From positions 3,286,001 through 3,350,000 of the forward strand of contig NZ_CP048817.1 of assembly GCF_014171475.1 (NCBI RefSeq): a stretch of 64,000 nucleotides of DNA, in the 5' to 3' direction. Positions 56,370-64,000 of the stretch are shown piece after piece. Position 1 is the stretch's first letter; every line of letters starts with the position of its first letter. This DNA comes from Sphingomonas sp. So64.6b (GTDB taxonomy: Bacteria; Pseudomonadota; Alphaproteobacteria; Sphingomonadales; Sphingomonadaceae). The translations under genes and the position numbers were made by a program. The notes under the pieces are model-generated. The model had not been told where the DNA came from, searched no databases, and was given only the letters and a program-made list of their open reading frames with translations.

Positions 56370-57275
56370 TTGCAGCTCCGCCTCCTCGAATATTTCGTTG
56401 CGCTCGCGCGTGAGGGGCATTTCGCGCGTGCCGCCGCGTCCTGCAACGTCACTCAGCCGACGCTCTCCGCTGGCCTTGCCGCGCTCGAGGAGCAGCTCGG
56501 CAAGCGGCTGGTCGAACGCGATCGCCGCTATATCGGGCTGACCGACGAGGGCCGGGCGGCGCTACCCTGGGCGCAGCAGGCGATCGCGATGGTCGATGGG
56601 CTCGCCCATGCCGCCGAGACGGCACGCGGGCCATTGCACGGCACGCTCCGGCTCGGTGCGATCCCCGCCTCGATGCCGGTGGTTGGCCATTTCACTCATG
56701 CCCTGCGCACCGCCAATCCCGAACTCACCGTGTCCGTCCGCTCGCTCACCTCGCGCGAAATAGAACAAGCGCTGGCCGCGTTCGAGCTCGACGCCGGCCT
56801 GACCTATCTCGATCACGAACCGCCGGCGCAAGTGATCGCCGTACCGCTTTATGCCGAGCGCGCGATGTTCGTCGCACGCGCCGGCAGCGGTTTCGACGAT
56901 CACAAGGCGGTCGGCTGGCCGGAGGTGCTCGCCCAACCGCTTTGCCTGCTCCATGAAGGCATGCAGAACCGCCGCATCTTCGACGCCAACCTCGCTGCAC
57001 GCGGGTTCGCGGTCCATCCCGGGGCAACCGCCGATTCCTATGTCGCGCTGCTTGCGATGGTCGAGGCGGGCGGGCTCGCCACGGTGGTGCCCGAAGGCTA
57101 TACCGCGCTGATTCCAGCGAACAGCTGGGCGCGGGTATTGCCCTTTACGGAGCCGTTCCCCGCCAGTCGGGTCGGACTGGTCGTGCTCGACCGCCGCCCC
57201 TCGAGCCAGCTTGCCCAAGCCGCGCTTACCGCCGCCAACAGCATCAAATTGCCGACCCTCTATCGGGATCGTTGA
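56370..57275 (+). CDS. LysR-family regulator of formate dehydrogenase
   Basis: A 301-residue LysR protein. The start is a TTG at 56370 with GAGG eight bases upstream; the conserved first residues (QLRLLEYFVALAREGHFARAA) leave no other choice. The helix-turn-helix is at about 17-36 (ARAAASCNVTQPTLSAGLAAL). It precedes the fds operon in the same direction, and matching dyads lie in front of both, so it probably activates the operon and controls itself. Confidence 0.88.
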   Translation: MQLRLLEYFVALAREGHFARAAASCNVTQPTLSAGLAALEEQLGKRLVERDRRYIGLTDEGRAALPWAQQAIAMVDGLAHAAETARGPLHGTLRLGAIPASMPVVGHFTHALRTANPELTVSVRSLTSREIEQALAAFELDAGLTYLDHEPPAQVIAVPLYAERAMFVARAGSGFDDHKAVGWPEVLAQPLCLLHEGMQNRRIFDANLAARGFAVHPGATADSYVALLAMVEAGGLATVVPEGYTALIPANSWARVLPFTEPFPASRVGLVVLDRRPSSQLAQAALTAANSIKLPTLYRDR

Positions 57276-57290
57276 TAGAGTTTCTCTATC
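57274..57290. promoter_or_regulatory. LysR-type operator upstream of the fds operon (copy 2)
   Basis: GATAG-AGTTTCT-CTATC is a perfect dyad; extended, TTGATAGAG (57272-57280) and CTCTATCAA (57284-57292) are 9-bp arms around TTT. It starts in the last codons of the LysR gene. An additional half site CTCTATC is at 57258-57264. Its centre is about 65 bases upstream of the start expected from the putative promoter at 57310-57340, the usual place for LysR activation. Confidence 0.6.
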
Positions 57291-57309
57291 AAACATGAAG
57301 TCAGTCGAT

Positions 57310-57340
57310 TTGACCTGGCGTACGCGATCGGGCCTATCCT
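57310..57340 (+). promoter_or_regulatory. Putative promoter of the fds operon
   Basis: TTGACC (57310-57315) and TATCCT (57335-57340) resemble -35 and -10 boxes, but the 19-base spacer is long, which fits a promoter that needs an activator. The start of transcription would fall just before the fdsG ATG (57349), so a very short leader is possible. Confidence 0.3.
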
Positions 57341-57348
57341 CATCGGTG

Positions 57349-57861
57349 ATGCGCAAGACCAGAGAGAGTGAGCGACCGGCCCCCGCCTTGACCGCGGAAG
57401 CGATTGCGTATCGCGAGGCGATCGGTCGCTTCATGGCCGGCGTGGCGGATGGGCGCGGCGTACTGCTGCCGCTGCTCCATGCGCTGCAGGATGAGTTTGG
57501 TTATATCGACGACGCACTGGTGCCGCATGTCGCGGAGGCGCTGAACCTGAGCCGCGCCGATGTGCACGGCGTGGTCACTTTCTATCATGATTTCCGCCGT
57601 CAGCCGGCCGGTCGCCATGTCATCAAATTGTGCCGCGCCGAAAGCTGCCAGGCGCGTGGCGGCCGAGCGATCGAGCGCGCCGCAGTCGAGCGGCTCGGCG
57701 TGGCGATGGGCTCGACCAGCGCCGATGGCCGGGTGACGCTGGAGCCGGTCTATTGCCTTGGCCTGTGCGCGACCGGACCCAATGCGCTGGTCGATGGCGT
57801 GCCGGTGTCGCGGATCGACGGCGCCCGGCTCGACCGGCTCGCCGCGCAGGTGGCGGCGTGA
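57349..57861 (+). CDS. fdsG: NAD-dependent formate dehydrogenase gamma subunit (NuoE-like)
   Basis: A 170-residue thioredoxin-like [2Fe-2S] protein. The four cluster cysteines are in CRAESC and CLGLC. The start at 57349 is preferred to the ATG at 57295 because the latter directly follows the operator dyad. The subunit passes electrons between the alpha subunit and the flavin subunit in a soluble cytoplasmic complex that oxidises formate to CO2 with NAD. Overlaps fdsB by four bases (GTGA). Confidence 0.92.
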   Translation: MRKTRESERPAPALTAEAIAYREAIGRFMAGVADGRGVLLPLLHALQDEFGYIDDALVPHVAEALNLSRADVHGVVTFYHDFRRQPAGRHVIKLCRAESCQARGGRAIERAAVERLGVAMGSTSADGRVTLEPVYCLGLCATGPNALVDGVPVSRIDGARLDRLAAQVAA

Positions 57862-59345
57862 GGGTCTTTATCAGCCGCGACATGGCCTCGGTCGCGCTCG
57901 GCGCGGACGACGTGGCCGAGGCGTTCGCCCGGACCGGTGCCGAGGTGATCCGAACCGGCAGCCATGGCCTGTTCCGGATCGAGCCTTTGGCCGAGGTCGA
58001 TACGGCGGACGGGCGCATCGCCTATGGCCCGGTCGCGCCCGATGAGGTTGGCGCGGTGCTTGACGGGAGCCACGCGAACCGGCTCGGCAGACTCGCCGAC
58101 CTGCCCTTTTTCGCATCGCAGCAGCGCTTCACCTTTGCGCGCTGCGGGGTGATCGATCCGCTCGATCTCGACGATTATGCCGCGCATGGCGGCTGGGTGG
58201 GCCTTGCCGCCGCCCGTGCGCTTTCGCCGGCGGCGGTGGTGGCGACGGTCAAGGACAGCGGGCTGCGCGGCCGGGGCGGCGCGGGGTTCCCGACCGGGAT
58301 CAAGTGGCAGACCGTGCTCGATACGCAGGCTGCGGAGAAGTTCATCGTCTGCAATGCCGATGAGGGCGACAGTGGCACCTTTGCCGACCGCATGCTGATG
58401 GAGGGCGATCCCTATTGCCTGATCGAGGGCATGGCGATCGCCGCTCATGCGGTCGGCGCAGCCCATGGTTATGTCTATATCCGCTCCGAATATCCCTTTG
58501 CCGTGGCGACGATGCGCGAGGCGATCGTGCGGTCGGCGGCGCGGATCGCGCCCTTCACGCTGGAAGTGAGGGTCGGCGCGGGGGCCTATGTCTGCGGCGA
58601 GGAAACCGCCTTGCTCGATTCGATCGAGGGCAAGCGCGGCCAGGTGCGCGCCAAGCCGCCGCTGCCGGCGATCGCCGGGCTGTTCGGTAAGCCGACCGTG
58701 ATCAACAATGTGCTGAGCCTCGCCGCGGTGCCGTTCATCCTGGCCAATGGCCCGGCCGCCTATGCCGCGGTCGGCTTTGGCCGGTCGCGCGGCACCATGC
58801 CGATCCAGCTGGCCGGCAATGTCCGCAATGGCGGGCTGTACGAAGTCGGGTTCGGCATCACTTTGGGCGAACTGGTCGACGAGATTGGCGGCGGGACCGA
58901 GAGCGGCCGGCCGGTGCGCGCGGTGCAGGTCGGCGGGCCGCTTGGCGCTTATTTCCCGCCGTCGATGTTCCATCTGCCATTCGATTATGAAAGCTTCACC
59001 ACGGCCGGCGGTCTGATCGGCCATGCCGGGATCACGGTGTTCGATGACAGCGTCGATATGGCCAAGATGGCGCGGTTCGCGATGGAATTCTGCGCGGTCG
59101 AAAGCTGCGGCAAATGCACGCCGTGCCGGATCGGATCGACGCGCGGGGTGGAAACGGTCGACCGGATCATCGCCGGCGACCGGATCGACGACAATATCGA
59201 GATATTGCGCGATCTGTGCGACACGATGAAGTTCGGGTCGCTGTGCGCGTTGGGCGGCTTCACGCCCTATCCGGTGCTGAGCGCGCTGGATCATTTCCCC
59301 GAAGATTTCGGTGGCGCAACCGCGCTGCCCGTGGCGGCGGAGTAA
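57858..59345 (+). CDS. fdsB: NAD-dependent formate dehydrogenase beta subunit (NuoF-like)
   Basis: A 495-residue flavin subunit. The GTG at 57858 overlaps the fdsG stop. An N-terminal thioredoxin-like part (about 1-90) leads to the NADH/FMN site GRGGAGFPTG near residue 137 and GAYVCGEETALLDSIEG near 240, and the [4Fe-4S] cysteines are in ESCGKCTPCRIGS with a further one in SLCALG. It takes electrons from the iron-sulfur chain and reduces NAD. Next gene starts four bases on. Confidence 0.95.
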   Translation: MRVFISRDMASVALGADDVAEAFARTGAEVIRTGSHGLFRIEPLAEVDTADGRIAYGPVAPDEVGAVLDGSHANRLGRLADLPFFASQQRFTFARCGVIDPLDLDDYAAHGGWVGLAAARALSPAAVVATVKDSGLRGRGGAGFPTGIKWQTVLDTQAAEKFIVCNADEGDSGTFADRMLMEGDPYCLIEGMAIAAHAVGAAHGYVYIRSEYPFAVATMREAIVRSAARIAPFTLEVRVGAGAYVCGEETALLDSIEGKRGQVRAKPPLPAIAGLFGKPTVINNVLSLAAVPFILANGPAAYAAVGFGRSRGTMPIQLAGNVRNGGLYEVGFGITLGELVDEIGGGTESGRPVRAVQVGGPLGAYFPPSMFHLPFDYESFTTAGGLIGHAGITVFDDSVDMAKMARFAMEFCAVESCGKCTPCRIGSTRGVETVDRIIAGDRIDDNIEILRDLCDTMKFGSLCALGGFTPYPVLSALDHFPEDFGGATALPVAAE

Positions 59346-59349
59346 AGTC

Positions 59350-62193
59350 ATGGCGTGGCGCGGCGAAATCGACCTGGGCACCAAGCCCGCCGCCCCGGAC
59401 GCGGCGATGGTGACGATCAGCATCGACGGCCAGCCGGTCAGCGTGCCCGAAGGCACATCGGTGATGCGCGCCGCCGCGCAGATGGGAACGAGCATCCCGA
59501 AGCTGTGCGCGACCGACAGCCTGGAAGCATTCGGATCGTGCCGGCTGTGCCTGGTCGAGGTCGAGGGCCGCGCGGGTTATCCCGCTTCCTGCACCACGCC
59601 GGTTACCCCGAACATGGTGGTGCGGACCCAGACCGAGAAGCTCAAGAAACTGCGCCGCGGCGTGATGGAGCTGTATATCTCCGATCACCCGCTCGATTGC
59701 CTGACCTGCGCCGCCAATGGCGATTGCGAATTGCAGGACCAGGCCGGCGCGGTGGGCCTGCGCGACGTGCGTTACGGCGATACGGGCGCGAGCCATCTTG
59801 GCCAGGCCAAGGACACATCCAACCCCTATTTCGATTTCGACCCGTCGAAATGCATCGTCTGCTCGCGCTGCGTACGGGCGTGCGACGAGGTGCAGGGCAC
59901 TTTCGCGCTGACTATCGAGGGCATGGGCTTCGGCAGCAAGGTCGCGGCGAGCCAGGGCGAGGATTTCTTCTCCAGCGAATGCGTGTCGTGCGGCGCCTGC
60001 GTCCAGGCCTGCCCGACCGCGACATTGATCGAGAAGAAAGTGGTCGAGATCGGCACGCCCGACCGGTCGGTCATCACCACCTGCGCCTATTGCGGCGTCG
60101 GCTGCACCTTCCGCGCCGAGATGCGCGGCGAGGAGCTGGTGCGCATGGTGCCGTGGAAGGAAGGCAAGGCGAATCGCGGGCATAGCTGCGTCAAGGGCCG
60201 CTTCGCCTGGGGCTATGCCAATCACAAGGAGCGCATCCTCAATCCGATGATCCGCGCGTCGATCGACGATCCATGGCGCGAAGTGAGCTGGGACGAGGCG
60301 ATTGCGCATACCGCGTCCGAATTCCGCCGTATCCAGAACCAATATGGCAAGCGCTCGATCGGCGGCATCACCTCGAGCCGCTGCACCAATGAAGAGACGT
60401 TCCTGGTTCAGAAGCTGATCCGCGCCGGGTTCGGCAACAATAATGTCGATACCTGCGCGCGGGTCTGCCACTCGCCGACCGGCTATGGCTTGAAGACCGC
60501 GTTCGGCACCTCGGCGGGCACGCAGGATTTCGACAGCGTGATGGCGGCCGATGTGGTGGTGATCATCGGCGCCAATCCGACCGACGGGCATCCGGTGTTC
60601 GCCAGCCGGCTCAAGCGCCGCTTGCGGCAGGGCGCGCAACTGATCGTGATCGATCCGCGCCGTACCGACATCGTGCGCTCGCCGCATATCGAGGCGGCGG
60701 AGCATCTTGCGCTGCGCCCGGGCACCAATGTCGCGGTGCTGACCGCGATGGCGCATGTCATCGTCACCGAGGGACTGGTCAACGAAGCGTTCGTGCGCGA
60801 CCGCTGCGACTGGTCCGAGTTCGAGGATTGGGCCGAATTCGTCGCCGATCCGCGCCATAGCCCGGAGGCAACCGAGCTGATGACTCAGGTGCCCGCCGCC
60901 AATTTGCGCGCGGCGGCGCGGCTCTATGCGACCGGCGGCAATGGCGCGATCTATTATGGCCTTGGCGTGACCGAGCATAGCCAGGGATCGACCACGGTGC
61001 TGGCCATCGCCAACCTTGCGATGGCGACGGGCAATCTCGGGCGTGACGGCGTCGGGGTGAACCCGTTGCGTGGGCAGAATAATGTCCAGGGCGCGTGCGA
61101 CATGGGCAGCTTCCCGCACGAGCTGTCGGGGTATCGCCATGTTTCGGACGATGCCGCGCGCGACATGTTCCGCGACCTGTGGGGCGTCGAGCTCGATCAT
61201 GAGCCGGGACTGCGCATCCCCAACATGCTCGACGCGGCGGTCGATGGCACGTTCAAGGCGCTCTATATCCAGGGCGAGGATATCCTGCAGTCGGACCCGG
61301 ACACGCGGCATGTCTCGGCCGGGCTCGCGGCGATGGAATGCGTTGTGGTGCACGACCTGTTCCTCAACGAGACCGCCAATTACGCGCATGTATTCCTGCC
61401 CGGATCGACTTTCCTGGAGAAGAACGGCACCTTCACCAATGCCGAGCGGCGCATCCAGCTGGTGCGCAAGGTGATGCAGCCGAAGAACGGCTATGAAGAT
61501 TGGGAGATCACGCAGTTGATCGCCCAGGCGCTCGATTGCGACATGCATTATGGCCATGCGTCGGAGATCATGGACGAGATCGCCGCCGTAACGCCGACCT
61601 TTGCCGGCGTGTCGTTCGCGCGGCTCGATGAGCTCGGATCGATTCAGTGGCCGTGCAACGAGGCAGCGCCCGAGGGCACGCCGGTGATGCATATCGGCGG
61701 TTTCGCGCGCGGGCGCGGCAAGTTCGTGCGCACCGAATATGTCGCGACCGAGGAGCGCACCGGGCCGCGCTTCCCGTTGCTGCTGACCACCGGGCGGATT
61801 CTCAGCCAGTATAATGTCGGGGCGCAGACCCGCCGCACCGAGAATAGCCGCTGGCACGAAGAGGACCGACTTGAGATTCATCCGCATGATGCGGAGCAGC
61901 GTGGCGTCCTCGACGGCGATTGGGTCACGGTGGTCAGCCGCGCCGGCGACACATCGCTGCGCGCGCTGATCACCGACCGGGTTGCGCCGGGCGTGGTCTA
62001 TACGACCTTCCACCATCCAAGCACTCAGGCCAATGTCATCACCACCGACAATTCGGACTGGGCGACCAATTGTCCCGAATACAAGGTGACGGCGGTGCAG
62101 GTCGGCCGTTCCAACGGCCCGACCGACTGGCAGGAACGCTATGAGGCGCGCTCGCTCCTCTCGCGGCGGATCGAGACGGTCGCCGCCGAATGA
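59350..62193 (+). CDS. fdsA: NAD-dependent formate dehydrogenase alpha subunit, molybdenum catalytic
   Basis: A 947-residue catalytic subunit. From the N terminus: a [2Fe-2S] ferredoxin domain (CRLCLVE, SCTTP), the His-Cys cluster HPLDCLTCAANGDC, two 4Fe-4S motifs CIVCSRCVRAC and CVSCGACVQAC, the FDH cluster CAYCGVGC with a fourth Cys in GHSCVKG, then the molybdopterin domains. The metal ligand is Cys373 next to His374 (ARVCHSPTG), so this is a cysteine, not selenocysteine, enzyme. The C-terminal domain (from about 815) binds the second guanine dinucleotide. Its stop overlaps fdsD. Confidence 0.96.
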   Translation: MAWRGEIDLGTKPAAPDAAMVTISIDGQPVSVPEGTSVMRAAAQMGTSIPKLCATDSLEAFGSCRLCLVEVEGRAGYPASCTTPVTPNMVVRTQTEKLKKLRRGVMELYISDHPLDCLTCAANGDCELQDQAGAVGLRDVRYGDTGASHLGQAKDTSNPYFDFDPSKCIVCSRCVRACDEVQGTFALTIEGMGFGSKVAASQGEDFFSSECVSCGACVQACPTATLIEKKVVEIGTPDRSVITTCAYCGVGCTFRAEMRGEELVRMVPWKEGKANRGHSCVKGRFAWGYANHKERILNPMIRASIDDPWREVSWDEAIAHTASEFRRIQNQYGKRSIGGITSSRCTNEETFLVQKLIRAGFGNNNVDTCARVCHSPTGYGLKTAFGTSAGTQDFDSVMAADVVVIIGANPTDGHPVFASRLKRRLRQGAQLIVIDPRRTDIVRSPHIEAAEHLALRPGTNVAVLTAMAHVIVTEGLVNEAFVRDRCDWSEFEDWAEFVADPRHSPEATELMTQVPAANLRAAARLYATGGNGAIYYGLGVTEHSQGSTTVLAIANLAMATGNLGRDGVGVNPLRGQNNVQGACDMGSFPHELSGYRHVSDDAARDMFRDLWGVELDHEPGLRIPNMLDAAVDGTFKALYIQGEDILQSDPDTRHVSAGLAAMECVVVHDLFLNETANYAHVFLPGSTFLEKNGTFTNAERRIQLVRKVMQPKNGYEDWEITQLIAQALDCDMHYGHASEIMDEIAAVTPTFAGVSFARLDELGSIQWPCNEAAPEGTPVMHIGGFARGRGKFVRTEYVATEERTGPRFPLLLTTGRILSQYNVGAQTRRTENSRWHEEDRLEIHPHDAEQRGVLDGDWVTVVSRAGDTSLRALITDRVAPGVVYTTFHHPSTQANVITTDNSDWATNCPEYKVTAVQVGRSNGPTDWQERYEARSLLSRRIETVAAE

Positions 62194-62483
62194 GCGCGAC
62201 GATCGACAAACTGGTCAGGATGGCGAACCAGATCGCGACCGAGCTGGAGCATCAGCAAGGCGCGAACGCGGCGACCGCAACCTGGGATCATCTCTGGCAC
62301 TTCTGGGATCCGCGTATGTGCGCGCAGATCATTGCTTATCTCGATCAGGGCGGCGATGGCCTGAACGACATGGCAAGGGAAGCGGTCACGATGTTGCGCG
62401 ACAAGGGCACGGCGCCTTCACAGACTCCCGCCACCGACTTCGCGGTCGGCGCGGACGGTGTGCCTCCATCAGACGCCGGATGA
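62190..62483 (+). CDS. fdsD: Formate dehydrogenase delta subunit
   Basis: A 97-residue helical protein that starts TIDKLVRMANQIATELEHQQG and has a conserved WDPRMCAQIIAYLDQGGDGL-type stretch near residue 40, as usual for FdsD. It is a small subunit or maturation factor of the FDH complex, needed for activity in studied members. Four-base overlaps on both sides. Confidence 0.93.
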   Translation: MSATIDKLVRMANQIATELEHQQGANAATATWDHLWHFWDPRMCAQIIAYLDQGGDGLNDMAREAVTMLRDKGTAPSQTPATDFAVGADGVPPSDAG

Positions 62484-63262
62484 GCGAGGCGACCCGGCCG
62501 GTCGGCTTCGACCGGATCACGCCGGATGGCGGACATGACGATGTCGTGCGTGCGGTGGCGATCGAGGCGCCGGTCTCGGTCGAATTCAACGGTATCGGCT
62601 ATGCAGTGATGATGGCGAGCCCGGCCGATCTGGAGGATTTCGCGATCGGTTTCGCGCTCAGCGAAAGGCTGGTGGAAGACCCGAGCGAGATCCTCGCGAT
62701 CGATCACCATCCCTCGCCCGCCGGCCAGATCTTGCGCATCACTCTGGCCGACTCGCGCACCGAAACATTGCTTGGCCGGGTCCGCCACCGTGTATCGGAT
62801 TCCTCCTGCGGACTGTGCGGGATCGAGAATCTGGAACAGGCGCTGCGCCCCCTGCCCGTCATCACCGCGGCGAGCCAGGCGGACGAGGCGGCGATCTTCG
62901 CCGCGCTCGCCCATTTGCGCGACCTGCAGCCGCTCAACCGGGAAACCGGCGCGGTTCATGCCGCCGCACAATGCCGGCCGGACGGAACGATCGTTGCCGT
63001 GCGCGAGGATGTCGGGCGGCATAATGCGTTCGACAAGCTGATCGGCGCGATGGCGCGCGCGGGCGAGGGCTGGGACGGCGGCTTCGCGCTCCTGTCATCG
63101 CGTTGCTCCTATGAGCTGGTCGAAAAGGCGGCGCTCTCCGGCTGTCCGATGCTCGTGACGATTTCCGCACCGACCACGCTCGCCGTCGAGCGCGCACGCG
63201 CGGCCGGAGTCCGGCTCGTCGTGCTGGCGCGGCCCGATGCCGCGCTCGTTATCGCCGCATGA
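62480..63262 (+). CDS. fdhD: Formate dehydrogenase accessory sulfurtransferase
   Basis: A 260-residue FdhD/FdsC protein with the sulfur-carrying cysteine motif CGLCG near residue 112 and VREDVGRHNAFDKLIG near residue 174. It passes sulfur to the bis-MGD cofactor before insertion into FdsA. It overlaps the fdsD stop and the mobA start by four bases. The order here is G-B-A-D-C instead of the more usual G-B-A-C-D. Confidence 0.95.
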   Translation: MSEATRPVGFDRITPDGGHDDVVRAVAIEAPVSVEFNGIGYAVMMASPADLEDFAIGFALSERLVEDPSEILAIDHHPSPAGQILRITLADSRTETLLGRVRHRVSDSSCGLCGIENLEQALRPLPVITAASQADEAAIFAALAHLRDLQPLNRETGAVHAAAQCRPDGTIVAVREDVGRHNAFDKLIGAMARAGEGWDGGFALLSSRCSYELVEKAALSGCPMLVTISAPTTLAVERARAAGVRLVVLARPDAALVIAA

Positions 63263-63801
63263 CGCGGCTGCTCGGCGCGATCCTTGCCGGCGGGCGATCG
63301 CAGCGGTTCGGGTCGGACAAAGCGGTGGCGCTTCTTGCCGGACAAAGCCTGATCGATCGCGTCGTTGCAGCGCTTGCGCGGCAGGTCGATAGCGTCGTGC
63401 TGGTCGGGCGCGCCGGCGACATCGCGGCGATACCAGACCGGCCCCTTCCCGACCTTGGCCCGCTTGGCGGGCTCAACGCCGCGCTTCATCATGCGCGCGC
63501 GCAAGGGTATTCGGCGGTGATGACGGTTGGCTGCGACATGCCGGTGCTGCCGCCGGATCTGGCCGAACGGCTCCGCGCGACCGGATGCCCGTCCTATGTC
63601 GAGGCGATACCGATCATCGGCCTGTGGCCCGCCGACCTTGCCGGCCAGCTCGACATTTTCCTGGCCAGCGACCGCCGGCGATCGATGCGCGGCTGGGCGG
63701 CCGAGGTCGGGGCGGCGGCGCTGTCGCTGGCCGAGGACTTGCCCAACATCAACACGCCGGACGATTTGGCGCTGCTCGCACGGACATTCCCGCGTGACTG
63801 A
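63259..63801 (+). CDS. mobA: Molybdenum cofactor guanylyltransferase
   Basis: A 180-residue nucleotidyltransferase with the GTP motif AILAGGRSQRFGSDKA at about 6-21 and the metal aspartate in GCDMPVLPP near residue 93. It joins GMP to molybdopterin to give the guanine dinucleotide form needed by FdsA. It is somewhat short for the family. It overlaps the moeA start by eight bases. Confidence 0.93.
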   Translation: MTRLLGAILAGGRSQRFGSDKAVALLAGQSLIDRVVAALARQVDSVVLVGRAGDIAAIPDRPLPDLGPLGGLNAALHHARAQGYSAVMTVGCDMPVLPPDLAERLRATGCPSYVEAIPIIGLWPADLAGQLDIFLASDRRRSMRGWAAEVGAAALSLAEDLPNINTPDDLALLARTFPRD

Positions 63802-64000
63802 GCGCGGCGATGGCGCAAGGCCGGGATTCGACGAAGCGCGCGCGATCGTCACGGCATCGACGCCTTCGCCAGTCGAGCTGATCGTGCCGCTCTCCGACGC
63901 GCTGGGTCGCTGGACGGCGGCCGACCTGTTCGCCGCGCGTGACTGTCCCGGCTTCGATGCGTCGGCGATGGACGGTTTCGCCTTTGCTGCGGGCGCCACC
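63794..64000 (+). CDS. moeA: Molybdopterin molybdenumtransferase, N-terminal part (cut by the window end)
   Basis: Starts at a GTG at 63794, eight bases inside mobA, and is open for 69 codons to the window edge. The residues SPVELIVPLSDALGR and CPGFDASAMDGFAF are the well-known N-terminal MoeA signature, so the identity is secure even for this fragment. MoeA inserts molybdate into molybdopterin. The gene continues past the right end. Confidence 0.85.
   Translation, partial: MTERGDGARPGFDEARAIVTASTPSPVELIVPLSDALGRWTAADLFAARDCPGFDASAMDGFAFAAGAT

Noticed and set aside
57295..57348. Upstream ATG (57295) as the start of fdsG
   Set aside because: It follows the operator dyad by two bases and would add 18 residues with no similarity to FdsG. 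The ATG at 57349 gives the usual length.
59260..62016. Very long open frame on the minus strand opposite fdsA
   Set aside because: It is a shadow of a GC-rich coding strand: no known motif, and it is rich in Arg, His and Asp as expected from antisense reading.

Overview
The window is a 64 kb piece of a GC-rich chromosome. Its content suggests an alphaproteobacterium of the Sphingomonas/Sphingomonadaceae type: a TonB receptor with an ECF sigma factor and FecR, many exported peptidases, FdsGBAD-type NAD-dependent formate dehydrogenase, an NRDE/TANGO2 protein, pirin, and very tight gene packing with ATGA/GTGA overlaps. This placement is inferred from gene families; I could not search a database. 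I see no rRNA, tRNA, CRISPR array, insertion sequence or phage gene.

Layout. (1) 0-2 kb: the end of an acyl-CoA degradation operon (SDR, enoyl-CoA hydratase, Rid protein). (2) 2-7.6 kb: a LytTR two-component pair, an NRDE protein, an ABC-F ATPase preceded by a possible 33-codon leader ORF, and a LysR regulator. (3) 7.6-15.7 kb: pirin, two alpha/beta hydrolases, a cysteine-rich Sel1-repeat protein, a penicillin acylase, a GNAT acetyltransferase and a serine beta-lactamase-like hydrolase. (4) 15.8-23.5 kb, minus strand: an overlapping operon of a RidA protein, an M1/M61-like metallopeptidase, two tandem modules of two amidohydrolases each, and a small exported protein of unknown family. (5) 23.6-30.2 kb, plus strand: an aminotransferase, a four-gene polyamine-type ABC importer and a MalY/PatB-type PLP enzyme. 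(6) 46.3-30.1 kb, minus strand: ECF sigma, FecR, TonB receptor, S9 peptidase, two DUF885 peptidases, M28 peptidase, prolidase-like amidohydrolase, M1/M61-like peptidase and membrane-dipeptidase homologue, mostly with 1-4 base overlaps. (7) 46.4-52.4 kb: a second copy of the unknown exported protein, an esterase-like hydrolase, an Lrp regulator divergent from a leucine-dehydrogenase-type enzyme, and a D-aminoacylase-like protein. (8) 52.4-56.3 kb: an orphan MreB-like protein and an Lrp regulator divergent from phenylalanine hydroxylase and aromatic aminotransferase. (9) 56.3-64 kb: a LysR regulator, then fdsG-fdsB-fdsA-fdsD-fdhD-mobA-moeA (moeA cut by the window end).

How the parts may work together (inference). 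Regions 4-8 read as a peptide utilisation locus. The receptor would bring in peptides and signal through FecR and the sigma factor. Some ten exported peptidases and amidohydrolases would cut them in the periplasm, and the ABC importer, aminotransferases, RidA, amino-acid dehydrogenase, phenylalanine hydroxylase and Lrp regulators would handle the products. The most unusual trait is that two of the four tandem amidohydrolases have lost every metal ligand I can identify while each partner keeps them, and that the dipeptidase and D-aminoacylase homologues are also altered at metal positions.
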